From Qipengyuania sp. SS22 (GTDB lineage: Bacteria > Pseudomonadota > Alphaproteobacteria > Sphingomonadales > Sphingomonadaceae), in contig NZ_CP107048.1 of the NCBI RefSeq assembly GCF_025736935.1, positions 1,488,001 through 1,552,000 of the forward strand: 64,000 nt of DNA, written 5' to 3'. Positions within the stretch are counted from its first letter, which is position 1. Every line of letters begins with the position of its first letter. The notes beneath the pieces were generated by a model. It was not told the DNA's origin, did no database searches, and worked only from the letters and a program-made list of their open reading frames with translations. Of this stretch, positions 6,310 through 15,296 are shown piece after piece. The translations under genes and the position numbers were made by a program.

Positions 6310-8813
6310 GCTGGGCGACCGCCTGGCGCATCGCGCGGCGCGATCTCAATGCACGGTTCAAAGGCTTGCGGCTGCTGCTGGTCTGCCTGTTCCTGGGCAC
6401 CGGCGCGCTTGCCGCAATCGGGTCGCTGACGGCCGCGATCGAGGGCGAGATCGAGGCCAATGGCCGCGAATATCTGGGCGGCGACCTCCAGGTCGAATTG
6501 TGGCAGCGCTCGCTCGACGAAGCGGAACGCGCCGCGCTCGAGGACTATGGCGAGGTGTCTGCGGGCACGCGGATGCAGGCGATGGCGCGCTATGACGACC
6601 AGGCCGCCCCGATCGAACTGAAGGCGGTCGACGCAGCCTACCCGCTCTATGGCACGCTGACGCTGGCCGATGGGCGTGCAGTCGGCGCCCCCGCGTCTGG
6701 CGAGGCATGGCTGTCGCAGGGCGCCGCCGACCGGCTTGGCGTGGCTCCGGGTGACAGCATCGCTATCGGGACCGAGACGCTTGGCGTAGGCGGAATCATT
6801 GCCGACGAGCCCGACCGGCTGGGCGAAGGCTTCCAGCTGGGGCCGACCATCATCGTCGCCGAGGAATTGCCCGCGCGCGCAGGGCTGATCGCGCCCGGTT
6901 CGATGTACCAGTCGAAAACCCGCGTCCGCTTCACGCAGGCGCGCGATGCCGCGGATGTCGAGCAGGCGCTGGAAGACCGCTTCCCCGAAGCCGGGTTCGA
7001 TATCGACACCGCCGACCGCGCCGCACCGGGGACCGACCGCTTCGTCGACCGGATGAGCGAATTCCTCACGCTGGTCGGCCTTGCCGCGCTGGTTATTGCG
7101 GGCATCGGTATCGGCGGCGGGGTGACCTCCTATCTCGATGCGCGGCGGCAGGGCATCGCCACGCTCAAGATCCTTGGCGCGTCGAGCGGCGATATCGCGC
7201 GTATTTATGCGCTGCAGATCGTCGCTGCCACGCTGGTCGGGAGCCTTGCTGGGATCGCCGTGGGCGTCGCCGCAGTGCCGCTGCTCGCGCGCGCACTCGA
7301 AGGGTTGCTGCCCGTGTCGAGCGGAGTGGTGATCGATCCCGGCGCGCTGCTGCTCGCGCTGGCCTATGGCATGCTGGTGGCGCTGGTCTTCGCCGCGCCG
7401 CCGCTGCTGCGCGCACGCCATTTCCCCGCCATGGCACTGATGCGCGCACGCGTGGCGCCGCTCGCCCGCGATCCGCAGGCCTTGTTGCTGGTCGGCAGCG
7501 GGCTGGCCGCGATCGTCGCGCTGGCGCTGCTGACCGCGGAGAACCCGCTGCTGTCGGGCGGCTTCCTTGCCGGGGCGGCTGCCGTTCTGGGGCTGCTCGC
7601 ACTGCTGGGTTGGGGTATCCGCAAGATCGCCGCATCGCTCCCGCGCCCGCAAAGCCCGGTCGCGCGCAATGCGCTGGCCAACCTCCACCGGCCCGGTTCA
7701 TCGACCGGCGCGCTGGTCACCGCGCTCGGCTTCGGCCTTGCCGCCTTCGTGCTGCTGGCCGCCGTGCAGAGCGCGATCGATGGCAATATCGCCAAGCGCG
7801 TACCCGACCGCGCGCCTGACTATTTCGTGCTCGATATTCCGCGCGACCAGGTGGGCGAGTTCGAGACACTGGTGCGCGAGGCCTATCCCGACGCCAACTG
7901 GCGCACGGTTCCCGCGCTGCGCGGCGCAGTGCTCGCCTTTGGCCCCGAGGGGGCGATGACCCGTACATCCACGCTGGAGGACATTCCCGATGGGGCCTGG
8001 GCACTACGCGGCGAGCGCGGGCTGACCTATGCCGACGATCTGCCCGAGGGCAATGAACTGACCGAGGGCGATTGGTGGGGACCGTTCTACGACGGTGAGC
8101 CGCTGGTCTCGATCGATGCCGATTTCGCCGAGGCTGCCGGGCTGGAGGTTGGCGACATGCTGACCTTCGGCATCCTCGGGGTCGAACGCACCGCGCGTAT
8201 CGCCAATTTGCGCCGGATCGACTGGGAAAGCCTGGGCTTCAACTATGTCTTCGTGCTCAGCCCCAACGCGATCAGCGATGCGCCGCACAACCTGGCTGCG
8301 ACCGTCGAACTGAGCCCCGGCACGCCCACGGGACCGCTGCTCCAGGCACTGGTCGCGGCGCTGCCCTCAGCCTCGGTCATCGAAGTCGGCGGGGTGCTCG
8401 AACAGGCGCGTACGATCCTCGAACAGGTCGGGCTGGCCACGCTCGCCGCGGCCAGCGTCGCGGTCCTGGCGGGGCTGGCAGTGCTGCTGGGCGCGATTGC
8501 CGCCGCGCGCGCCGCGCGGACTTACGATACCGTCGTCCTGCGCGTGCTGGGTGCCGACCGGCGGCAGATCCTGCTGATGCAGCTCATCGAATACAGCGCG
8601 CTTGCCGCCGCGCTCGCACTGGTCGCGCTGGGCATCGGCAGCCTGGCTGCATGGCTCGTGGTCACGCAATTGTTCGAATTCGACTGGCTGCCTAACTGGA
8701 GCGTGGTGCTCGGCGTGCTGGGTCTTGGCATTGGCGTGGTGCTGGCCTTCGCGCTGGGCGCCTCGCTGCCGCTGCTGCGAGCCAAACCTGCACAGGCGCT
8801 ACGCGCGCTCTAG
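6306..8813 (+). CDS. FtsX-like ABC permease, YbbP family
   Basis: 835 residues; ATG 6306 overlaps the ATPase stop (ATGA). It begins with a membrane span near residues 20-40, followed by a large periplasmic MacB-core-like domain. A three-span FtsX block starts around 255 (FLTLVGLAALVIAGIGIGGGV), with spans in the middle and a second FtsX block at the C-terminus (LATLAAASVAVLAGLAVLLG, then ALALVALGIGSLAAWLVV). Two FtsX domains and about ten spans match YbbP. Its substrate is unknown; lipids or hydrophobic compounds are proposed for relatives. It ends 256 bases before the convergent TonB receptor gene. Confidence 0.9.
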   Translation: MSWATAWRIARRDLNARFKGLRLLLVCLFLGTGALAAIGSLTAAIEGEIEANGREYLGGDLQVELWQRSLDEAERAALEDYGEVSAGTRMQAMARYDDQAAPIELKAVDAAYPLYGTLTLADGRAVGAPASGEAWLSQGAADRLGVAPGDSIAIGTETLGVGGIIADEPDRLGEGFQLGPTIIVAEELPARAGLIAPGSMYQSKTRVRFTQARDAADVEQALEDRFPEAGFDIDTADRAAPGTDRFVDRMSEFLTLVGLAALVIAGIGIGGGVTSYLDARRQGIATLKILGASSGDIARIYALQIVAATLVGSLAGIAVGVAAVPLLARALEGLLPVSSGVVIDPGALLLALAYGMLVALVFAAPPLLRARHFPAMALMRARVAPLARDPQALLLVGSGLAAIVALALLTAENPLLSGGFLAGAAAVLGLLALLGWGIRKIAASLPRPQSPVARNALANLHRPGSSTGALVTALGFGLAAFVLLAAVQSAIDGNIAKRVPDRAPDYFVLDIPRDQVGEFETLVREAYPDANWRTVPALRGAVLAFGPEGAMTRTSTLEDIPDGAWALRGERGLTYADDLPEGNELTEGDWWGPFYDGEPLVSIDADFAEAAGLEVGDMLTFGILGVERTARIANLRRIDWESLGFNYVFVLSPNAISDAPHNLAATVELSPGTPTGPLLQALVAALPSASVIEVGGVLEQARTILEQVGLATLAAASVAVLAGLAVLLGAIAAARAARTYDTVVLRVLGADRRQILLMQLIEYSALAAALALVALGIGSLAAWLVVTQLFEFDWLPNWSVVLGVLGLGIGVVLAFALGASLPLLRAKPAQALRAL

Positions 8814-9021
8814 GCGGCGGCGCTGACCCGTAGCGTAGAAGCGGCAATCTGCGTCCCGGGATCGATGCCGACGGCACGCGTCCCGCATCCCGCGCACCCA
8901 TAGTGCTATAGAACGCGGCGGATTGTGGATCGGCGGCAATGCTCAGGGTTTGTCCGCCGCAGTGCGAATGGTAGCAGCTACGCCATGATCTGCGCCGAGC
9001 CACGCGCTTGAGGCAAACGAA
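8814..9021. other. Intergenic stretch with no recognised element
   Basis: About 208 bases between the permease stop and the TonB-receptor terminator. I see no ribosome binding site with a credible start, no tRNA-like fold and no obvious promoter. Two convergent genes flank it, so none is needed. Confidence 0.5.
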
Positions 9022-9043
9022 AAGGGGGCCCGCAGGCCCCCTT
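9022..9043 (-). terminator. Rho-independent terminator of the TonB receptor gene
   Basis: A perfect 9-bp stem, AAGGGGGCC (9022-9030) and GGCCCCCTT (9035-9043), with a four-base loop. On the reverse strand it is followed by a short T run (CTTTTCG). It lies 26 bases past the receptor's stop codon. It could also stop the converging permease transcript. Confidence 0.85.
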
Positions 9044-9068
9044 CCCCTTGTCCAGATATCGGCCTCGA

Positions 9069-11756
9069 TCAGAAGCGGAACCTTGCAGCTACACCGTAGG
9101 TGCGCGGCTGGTTCGGATAGCCCGAGAGCGCCTGGCCCTGCGCCACTGCCGGGAAGACCGTGGTCAGATAGCGGTCGTCGAGCAGGTTGCGGCCCCACAC
9201 GCTCAGTTCCAGCCCCATGTCGAAGGCATAGGTGAACGAGGCGTTGAGGCTGTTGACCTCGCGCTTGAAGGCAGCGGCCGCGGCGCGGGCCGGACCGAAG
9301 TCGCGTTCACCGGTGGCCGGATCGACCACGATGTAGTTGGTCAGGCCGTCGACCACCTGCACCGGCGATGCATAGGAGAAATCACCCCGCAGGATGACCC
9401 TGTCACCGCGCGAGTTGATTTCCTTGTTGTACTGCGCGCCGAAGACGGCGGACAGTTCGGGCACGCCCGCAACCGGTTTACCCGAAAGATCACCCACGGG
9501 CGAAGCGACGAAGTTGTCGTACTGCGCATCGAGATAGGTCATCGCGACGCTCAGCGTCAGCGCATCGCTGGCGTAGAACTGGCCGTCGAATTCGACCCCG
9601 AAGGTTTCCTGCTTGCCGGCATTTGACAGGATGAAGGACGTACCCGTGAAGGTATTCGCCTGGAAATCCTCGATCGACTGCTGGAAGAAGGTCAGGTTCG
9701 CGGCAGCACGGCTCCAGTTACCCTTGATGCCGAATTCGTAGACTTCCGAATTCTCGGCATTGGCGAAGCGGGTGCCCGGACGCAGGTTGGTGACCGCGAG
9801 GCCCTGCGCCTGCAGCGCGGCGAAATCGGCCGGGAGCGGACGGCTGTCACGCGACAGGTTGAAGCTCGGTGCCTTGTAGCCGGTCGCCCAGCTGGCATAG
9901 ACGTTGAGCGTCGGCGTGACTTCGTAGGCCAGACGGACGTTCCAGCTCCAGTCGTCATCATTGGTCGAGCAGTCCTCGACCGCGTTCGGGCAGTTCTGCA
10001 TCGGCGGCAGGAACTGGAACGGGGTGAGCGCCAGCAGCGGGTTCACCGCGGGGTTGGCTTCATTGGCATCGGCGAAAGCCTGAACGCCTGCGGAAACCTG
10101 GCCGAAGGCGGCCGGGTTGGCACCGGCAAAGGCGCCGATTTCAGCCTGGCTGGCCGGACGGCCGAGGCCCAGCAGCGTACCGACCTGAGTGGCGAGGCCC
10201 TGCGCGAAGATCGCGGTGTTGCCCGAGGCAATCAGATCGACATTCGAGAACACATCGGTGCTCGTCGAGTTGGTGACGATCTGCTTCTTGTCCTTGGTGT
10301 AGTTTGCACCAAGCGTGAGGACGAGGCGATCGGTGATCTCGAAATCGACATTGCCGAAGATCGAGAACGCTTCGTTGTCCTGGACGATGTTGTTGAAGAA
10401 GCCCTGGCCTTCAGCAAAGAACTGGCCGGTGTAATCGGTACCGTTCAGCGCCGAGAGCGTGGCTTCGAGCGTGTTGACATTCTGCGTGCCCCCGGTCGCA
10501 CCCTGCAGCAGCAGGTCGGCGAAGGGGCGGAAGCCCGGACCGTAAACGATCTGGTCCGACGTATCGACACGTTCGTCGAAGTAGTAGCCGCCGATCAGGA
10601 AGTTGAACGGGCCGTCGAAATCCGAGGCAATCCGCAGTTCCTGGGTGAAGGTTTCGATATCCGCATCACCGATATTCGCCCCGCTCACCGCCGGGAGGCT
10701 GGTGAAGTCGACGTCCTGGTCGGCGCCGAGCTTGGTCTTGCGATAGGCGGTGATCGAGGTCAGCCCCAGCGCGCCGAAGTCGTAATCGATCTGGCCCGAG
10801 ATGCCGTAGTTCTCGACGTTGTTGATCGGATCGACATCGGTGAACACGACATCGCCATCGGGATTGTTGCGGAAATCGTTGACCTGGCCGCCGAGCAGCT
10901 GGATCGCACCGATCTCGGGCGAGGAAGCTACATTCAGCACACCGCAGCAGCGCTCTTCGATCTTGTCGTAATCGCCGATTACGCGGACGCGCAGCGGGCC
11001 GCCATTGTCGAACAGCAGCTGGCCGCGGGTGAACCAGCGGTCGCGGTCGTTGATGTCGTCGCCATTGACGCCATTGGTCAGGTAGCCGTCACGCTTGTTG
11101 ATGCCCCCGCCCGCGCTGAAAGCGACCGAATCGCTGATCGGGCCGGTGACGAAACCCTTGACGACCATCGCGTCGTAATTGCCGTAGCTGGCTTCGACCA
11201 TGCCGCCGAAATCGAACTGCGGTTCCTTGGTGACGATCGAGATCACGCCGGCGCTGGCGTTCTTGCCGAACAGGGTCGACTGCGGGCCGCGCAGAACTTC
11301 GACGCGCTGGATGTCGGGAAGATCGGAAATCTGCGACACCGCGCGGCTGCGATAGACGCCGTCGACGAACATCGCGACCGAGGGCTCGAGGCCGATGTTG
11401 TTGCCATCGGTGCCGAAGCCGCGGACCGAATAGCTGGTCGCGAACGAGCTCTGGTTCTGGCTGACGCGCAGCGAGGGGACCAGCGTGGCGAGATCGGCAA
11501 CGTCGCGAATCTGGGCCTGCTCGATGGCTTCGGAAGTGGTCACGCTGACCGCTACGGGGGTTTCCTGCAGCGTCTGCTCGCGCTTGGTCGCGGTGACGAT
11601 GATCACATTGCCGCTGGCGGGAGCGGCGATATCGGTATCGTCGGCGTCGGTGTCGACATCCTGCGCCTGGGCGGCGGCGGGCAGAACCAGCGCGGCAGCG
11701 CCGGCCAGCAGGGCGGTACGAACGGACGCGTGGCGGCCGAAAGTATTGAATTTCAT
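9069..11756 (-). CDS. TonB-dependent outer-membrane receptor
   Basis: 895 residues. A signal peptide ends near residue 32 (AAAQAQD). A TonB-box-like segment (IIVTATKREQTLQETPVAV) opens the plug domain at about 50-165, which contains VRGFGTD and the conserved VEVLRGPQSTLFGKNASAGVI. The rest is a 22-strand-type barrel with many aromatic-ended beta segments, and the last residue is Phe (VAARFRF), as in most outer-membrane barrels. Ribosome binding site GAAGAGGA precedes the ATG. Sphingomonads carry many such receptors for iron chelates, vitamins or organic substrates. The ligand cannot be read here and no transport or degradation gene is adjacent. Confidence 0.93.
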   Translation of the reverse strand: MKFNTFGRHASVRTALLAGAAALVLPAAAQAQDVDTDADDTDIAAPASGNVIIVTATKREQTLQETPVAVSVTTSEAIEQAQIRDVADLATLVPSLRVSQNQSSFATSYSVRGFGTDGNNIGLEPSVAMFVDGVYRSRAVSQISDLPDIQRVEVLRGPQSTLFGKNASAGVISIVTKEPQFDFGGMVEASYGNYDAMVVKGFVTGPISDSVAFSAGGGINKRDGYLTNGVNGDDINDRDRWFTRGQLLFDNGGPLRVRVIGDYDKIEERCCGVLNVASSPEIGAIQLLGGQVNDFRNNPDGDVVFTDVDPINNVENYGISGQIDYDFGALGLTSITAYRKTKLGADQDVDFTSLPAVSGANIGDADIETFTQELRIASDFDGPFNFLIGGYYFDERVDTSDQIVYGPGFRPFADLLLQGATGGTQNVNTLEATLSALNGTDYTGQFFAEGQGFFNNIVQDNEAFSIFGNVDFEITDRLVLTLGANYTKDKKQIVTNSTSTDVFSNVDLIASGNTAIFAQGLATQVGTLLGLGRPASQAEIGAFAGANPAAFGQVSAGVQAFADANEANPAVNPLLALTPFQFLPPMQNCPNAVEDCSTNDDDWSWNVRLAYEVTPTLNVYASWATGYKAPSFNLSRDSRPLPADFAALQAQGLAVTNLRPGTRFANAENSEVYEFGIKGNWSRAAANLTFFQQSIEDFQANTFTGTSFILSNAGKQETFGVEFDGQFYASDALTLSVAMTYLDAQYDNFVASPVGDLSGKPVAGVPELSAVFGAQYNKEINSRGDRVILRGDFSYASPVQVVDGLTNYIVVDPATGERDFGPARAAAAAFKREVNSLNASFTYAFDMGLELSVWGRNLLDDRYLTTVFPAVAQGQALSGYPNQPRTYGVAARFRF

Positions 11757-11964
11757 GAAATGTCCTCTTCTCTCAAGACGTCTTTTTGGTCTGCTGCGCA
11801 GTCCCCAAATAACGCAAGCGAGCGGCGAATTACCAGACTCGCATGGGCTCTCAAGCGTTTAGCCGACGAGTGACGCAGCGGGACCGGCGACTGTGCCTTT
11901 CGCGTTACACCGCAACGTCTTGTCGCAGTGCAGCATCTAAGCTAGGGGCGCGCCCGAAACGCAT

Positions 11965-11995
11965 CGTGCCTCTCGTGCGTTAACGCTACGGCACG
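11965..11995 (+). promoter_or_regulatory. Nested inverted repeat in the typA leader
   Basis: An outer repeat, CGTGCC (11965-11970) and GGCACG (11990-11995), encloses a perfect 10-bp palindrome GCGTTAACGC (11977-11986). It ends 19 bases before the typA ATG. It could be an RNA hairpin in the leader or a protein-binding site. No T run follows, so it is not a standard terminator. Role inferred only from position. Confidence 0.35.
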
Positions 11996-12014
11996 CTAAC
12001 AGAAAGCACATTCC

Positions 12015-13832
12015 ATGTCCCGCGACCTGCGCAACGTGGCGATCATCGCCCACGTCGACCACGGCAAGACAACTCTCGTCGACCAACTTTTTCGTCAATC
12101 CGGCACCTTCCGCGAAAACCAGCGCGTCGAAGAACGCGCGATGGATTCGAACGACCTGGAAAAGGAACGCGGGATCACGATTCTCGCCAAGTGCACCAGC
12201 GTCGAATGGAACGGCACGCGCATCAATATCGTCGATACGCCGGGCCACGCCGACTTCGGCGCCGAGGTGGAACGCATCCTCTCGATGGTCGATGGTGTGA
12301 TCCTGCTGGTCGACAGCGCCGAAGGCCCGATGCCGCAGACCAAGTTCGTCACCGGCAAGGCGCTCGGCCTCGGCCTGCGCCCGATCGTCGTCGTCAACAA
12401 GATCGACCGCGGCGATGCGCGCCCGCAGGCGGTGCTCGACGAAGTGTTCGACCTCTTTGCCAGCCTCGATGCGAATGACGACCAGCTCGACTTCCCCAGC
12501 CTGTGGGCCTCAGGCCGCGACGGTTACGCCAGCGAAGACGAGCATGCGCGCGAAGGCAATCTGGATGCGCTGTTTAAGCTGATCGTCGATCACGTCCCTG
12601 CCCCCGGCCTCGACACCGAAGCGCCGTTCAGCTTCCTCGCGACGCTCCTCGACCGCGACAATTTCATGGGCCGCGTGCTCACCGGCCGCGTCCAGTCGGG
12701 CACGGTCAACATCAACGATCCGATCCACGCGCTCGACGCGCAGGGCACTGTCATCGAAGTCGGCCGCGCGACCAAGCTGCTGAGCTTCGACGGCCTCGAC
12801 CGCGTGCCGGTCGAAAGCGCCGAGGCGGGTGATATCATCGCCATTGCCGGGCTTGAGAAGGCGACCGTTTCGAACACTATCGCCGATCCCCAGATCAAGA
12901 CGCCGATCGAAGCGCAGCCCATCGATCCGCCGACGCTCGCCATGCGTTTTGCGGTCAACGACAGTCCGCTGGCAGGCCGCGAAGGCAGCAAGGTCACCAG
13001 CCGCATGATCCGCGACCGCTTGTACCGCGAAGCGGAAACCAACGTCGCTATCCGCATCACCGAAAGCGACGACAAGGACAGCTTCGAAGTGGCCGGGCGC
13101 GGCGAATTGCAGCTGGGCGTGCTCATCGAAACGATGCGCCGCGAAGGCTTCGAGCTTGGCATCAGCCGTCCGCGCGTGCTGTTCCGTGAAGAAAACGACC
13201 AGCGGATGGAGCCGTTCGAAACGGTTGTCATCGACGTCGATGACGAGCACTCGGGTACGGTTGTCGAGAAGATGCAGCGCCGCAAGGCCGAGCTTACCGA
13301 AATGCGCCCCTCGGGCCAGGGCAAGACCCGGATCACCTTCTCCGCCCCTTCGCGCGGCCTGATCGGCTATCACGGCGAATTCCTGTCCGACACGCGCGGC
13401 ACGGGCATCATGAACCGCATCTACGAGAAGTACGACACCTATCGCGGCAAGATCGAAGGCCGCCAGAACGGCGTGCTGATCTCGATGGTGTCCGGCGAAG
13501 CCGTACCCTACGCGCTCAACATGCTGGAAGAACGCGGCGAGCTGTTCATCGGCGGCGGCGCGAAGATCTACGAAGGCATCATCATCGGCGAAAACGCCAA
13601 GCCGGACGACCTCGAGGTCAACCCGATGAAGTCGAAGCAGCTGACCAACTTCCGTTCGACCGGCAAGGACGATTCGATCCGCCTCACTCCGCCGCGCGTC
13701 ATGACGCTGGAACAGGCCATCGCCTATATCGACGACGACGAGATGGTCGAAGTGACGCCCGAGAACATCCGCCTGCGCAAGGCGATCCTCGATCCGCACG
13801 AGCGCAAGCGGGCGAAGCGTTCGGCCGGGTAA
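12015..13832 (+). CDS. typA: Translational GTPase TypA/BipA
   Basis: 605 residues, full length for the family. GTPase motifs: G1 AHVDHGKTT near residue 14, switch I with RGITI, G3 DTPGHADF and G4 NKID. Domain II, the EF-G-like domains III and V, and the TypA-specific C-terminal domain (RLTPPRVMTLEQAIAYIDDDE) follow. TypA binds ribosomes and helps 50S assembly and growth under stress such as low temperature. The ribosome binding site is weak (AGAAAGCAC). It is monocistronic, followed after 28 bases by a strong terminator. Confidence 0.96.
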   Translation: MSRDLRNVAIIAHVDHGKTTLVDQLFRQSGTFRENQRVEERAMDSNDLEKERGITILAKCTSVEWNGTRINIVDTPGHADFGAEVERILSMVDGVILLVDSAEGPMPQTKFVTGKALGLGLRPIVVVNKIDRGDARPQAVLDEVFDLFASLDANDDQLDFPSLWASGRDGYASEDEHAREGNLDALFKLIVDHVPAPGLDTEAPFSFLATLLDRDNFMGRVLTGRVQSGTVNINDPIHALDAQGTVIEVGRATKLLSFDGLDRVPVESAEAGDIIAIAGLEKATVSNTIADPQIKTPIEAQPIDPPTLAMRFAVNDSPLAGREGSKVTSRMIRDRLYREAETNVAIRITESDDKDSFEVAGRGELQLGVLIETMRREGFELGISRPRVLFREENDQRMEPFETVVIDVDDEHSGTVVEKMQRRKAELTEMRPSGQGKTRITFSAPSRGLIGYHGEFLSDTRGTGIMNRIYEKYDTYRGKIEGRQNGVLISMVSGEAVPYALNMLEERGELFIGGGAKIYEGIIIGENAKPDDLEVNPMKSKQLTNFRSTGKDDSIRLTPPRVMTLEQAIAYIDDDEMVEVTPENIRLRKAILDPHERKRAKRSAG

Positions 13833-13860
13833 TCACCCGCCGATACCTGAGACAATACGT

Positions 13861-13890
13861 AAGGGGCCGGATGATTTCCGGCCCCTTTTT
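13861..13890 (+). terminator. Rho-independent terminator of typA
   Basis: An 11-bp perfect stem, AAGGGGCCGGA (13861-13871) and TCCGGCCCCTT (13877-13887), with a five-base loop, running into TTTTT. This is a textbook intrinsic terminator. Confidence 0.92.
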
Positions 13891-14108
13891 CGTGCCGCGC
13901 CGGGCGGCGAAAGACCCGCGCACCAAAATATACAATCAATCCTCGCCCGCGCGGCATAGTGATGAGCCAACGCAGAACCAGACATAAGAAAACCACCGGA
14001 TCGCTCACCTACGGCAAGCAAGCCCTGCAAACCTGCAGTGCTCGCCGCCGTTATCGATTGGGGGATCGAAACCATGGTTGTCTGCCCGTTATTCATACGG
14101 CTCGCACG
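13891..14108. other. Intergenic leader before the membrane protein/mureinase pair
   Basis: About 218 bases, less GC-rich than the surrounding genes, with an AT-rich patch (AAAATATACAATCAAT, 13925-13940) suitable as a promoter -10 region. An open frame in register with the next gene begins at 13959, but its codons are atypical for this genome (AGA, CAA, CAT, AAA), which argues against translation. A 12-codon frame MVVCPLFIRLAR (14074-14112) with an upstream GGGGG ends in TGA overlapping the GTG at 14109. It may be a coupled leader peptide or chance. Confidence 0.4.
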
Positions 14109-15296
14109 GTGAACGTCGCCGATCTCAAAGCCGGCGATCTCGATTCTGCAGGCCATCCCGTCCTGCATTTCTATTCGCGCAAGCCCCCCGAATATGCGGT
14201 CTACCAGACCAGGGAACGCGCGATGGTTCACTTCGCCGACGCGCCCGATGTTTCCGATGAACAACGCAAGGTGCTGGCGCAGCTCGCCCCCCTGCGCGGC
14301 GAAACCAACGCGCTGATCGACGACTGGCGCGAGAAGCCCGATCGATACCAGACTCTGGGATTTATTCCGCGCAAGAATGGCGCACGCATCCGCCAGCGTG
14401 CCGCACGCTACGATCGCCGGATCGGCGATGCGCTCATCGTCGCGCTGGAAGGCGATCTGACCGGCGCAGGTGCCGTGCTGCAGGAGATAAAGGACGACGT
14501 CATCGAGGAACGCGTCGGATGGTCGCGCTTCGAATATCTGCTCGTCGCCATCACCATCGCGTTTGCATTCATCCTGTTCAGCATCCTGTTTGCCGTGCTG
14601 ACCATCCCGGATGTCGATAATGCTGCCGCGGCCGTCCGCACGCTGGCGGCTGACACGGCTACCGACGCCCCCGCTGCGCGCGCCGGTCGGTGTGATGCTA
14701 CGCTCGACCCACGATGCTTCGCCGACGCCACCAATCTGTGGCGCGGCGCCATGGCTGGCGCCTTGGGAAGCTTCTTCTCGATCGCCCTCGCCATCCGCGG
14801 ACGCACCGTTCTGCCCGACCTCAACAAGGTCAACAACTGGATGGATGCCGGCCTGCGTGTCGCGATCGGCATCATCGCGGGGACCGTGCTGGTCGCGCTG
14901 GTGGTGTCGGACTTCGTCAATTTGCGGATTGGCAACGCTCAGTCAGGCGAACTCAACGAGCTTTACATCGGCATCGTCGGCTTTGTCGGCGGGTTTGCCG
15001 AACGCCTGGTCCCCGACCTGCTGGCGCGGGCTGCCGTGCAGGAGGGCGAAAAGCCCGTGCTGCGCAAACCCGAACCCGATCTCGACGCGGCCGCGGCACC
15101 CGCCGCCACTGCGGTCGGGGCGGCATCGGACGATGATACCCATGAAGACGATGTCGCACACGACGACGAGATCGAAGACGGCTGCGTCGAGGATCTCGAC
15201 ATCGGCGAGGACGACCTCACCCGCGACGAGCACCTGCCCGCTGCATCGGGCGGCGTCGCCCAGCCCGCCGATGGACCCGAGAGGATGAAGGGATGA
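14109..15296 (+). CDS. Membrane protein of unknown function with acidic tail
   Basis: 395 residues from the proposed GTG at 14109. An ATG at 13959/13962 would add about 50 residues with unusual codon use. A soluble N-terminal region, rich in charged residues, covers 1-140. Predicted spans lie at about 143-164 (LLVAITIAFAFILFSILFAVL), 212-229 and 251-270, with a fourth hydrophobic segment near 286-297. The block FVGGFAERLVPDLLARA follows; I recall similar G-F-x-E-R-L-V-P motifs in uncharacterised membrane proteins. The tail (310-395) is very acidic. Its stop overlaps the start of a peptidoglycan hydrolase by four bases, so it probably anchors, exports or regulates that enzyme (inference). Confidence 0.7.
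   Translation: MNVADLKAGDLDSAGHPVLHFYSRKPPEYAVYQTRERAMVHFADAPDVSDEQRKVLAQLAPLRGETNALIDDWREKPDRYQTLGFIPRKNGARIRQRAARYDRRIGDALIVALEGDLTGAGAVLQEIKDDVIEERVGWSRFEYLLVAITIAFAFILFSILFAVLTIPDVDNAAAAVRTLAADTATDAPAARAGRCDATLDPRCFADATNLWRGAMAGALGSFFSIALAIRGRTVLPDLNKVNNWMDAGLRVAIGIIAGTVLVALVVSDFVNLRIGNAQSGELNELYIGIVGFVGGFAERLVPDLLARAAVQEGEKPVLRKPEPDLDAAAAPAATAVGAASDDDTHEDDVAHDDEIEDGCVEDLDIGEDDLTRDEHLPAASGGVAQPADGPERMKG

Noticed and set aside
6042-7688. A long open frame of over 500 codons on the reverse strand opposite the ABC genes
   Set aside because: High GC suppresses stop codons. The peptide is rich in Arg, Gln and Ala with no domain, and the forward strand encodes a clear ATPase and permease.
13959-14108. 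N-terminal extension of the membrane protein from ATG 13959
   Set aside because: Codon use is unlike the genome, no Shine-Dalgarno is present, and the residues look random. GTG 14109 was preferred, with moderate certainty.
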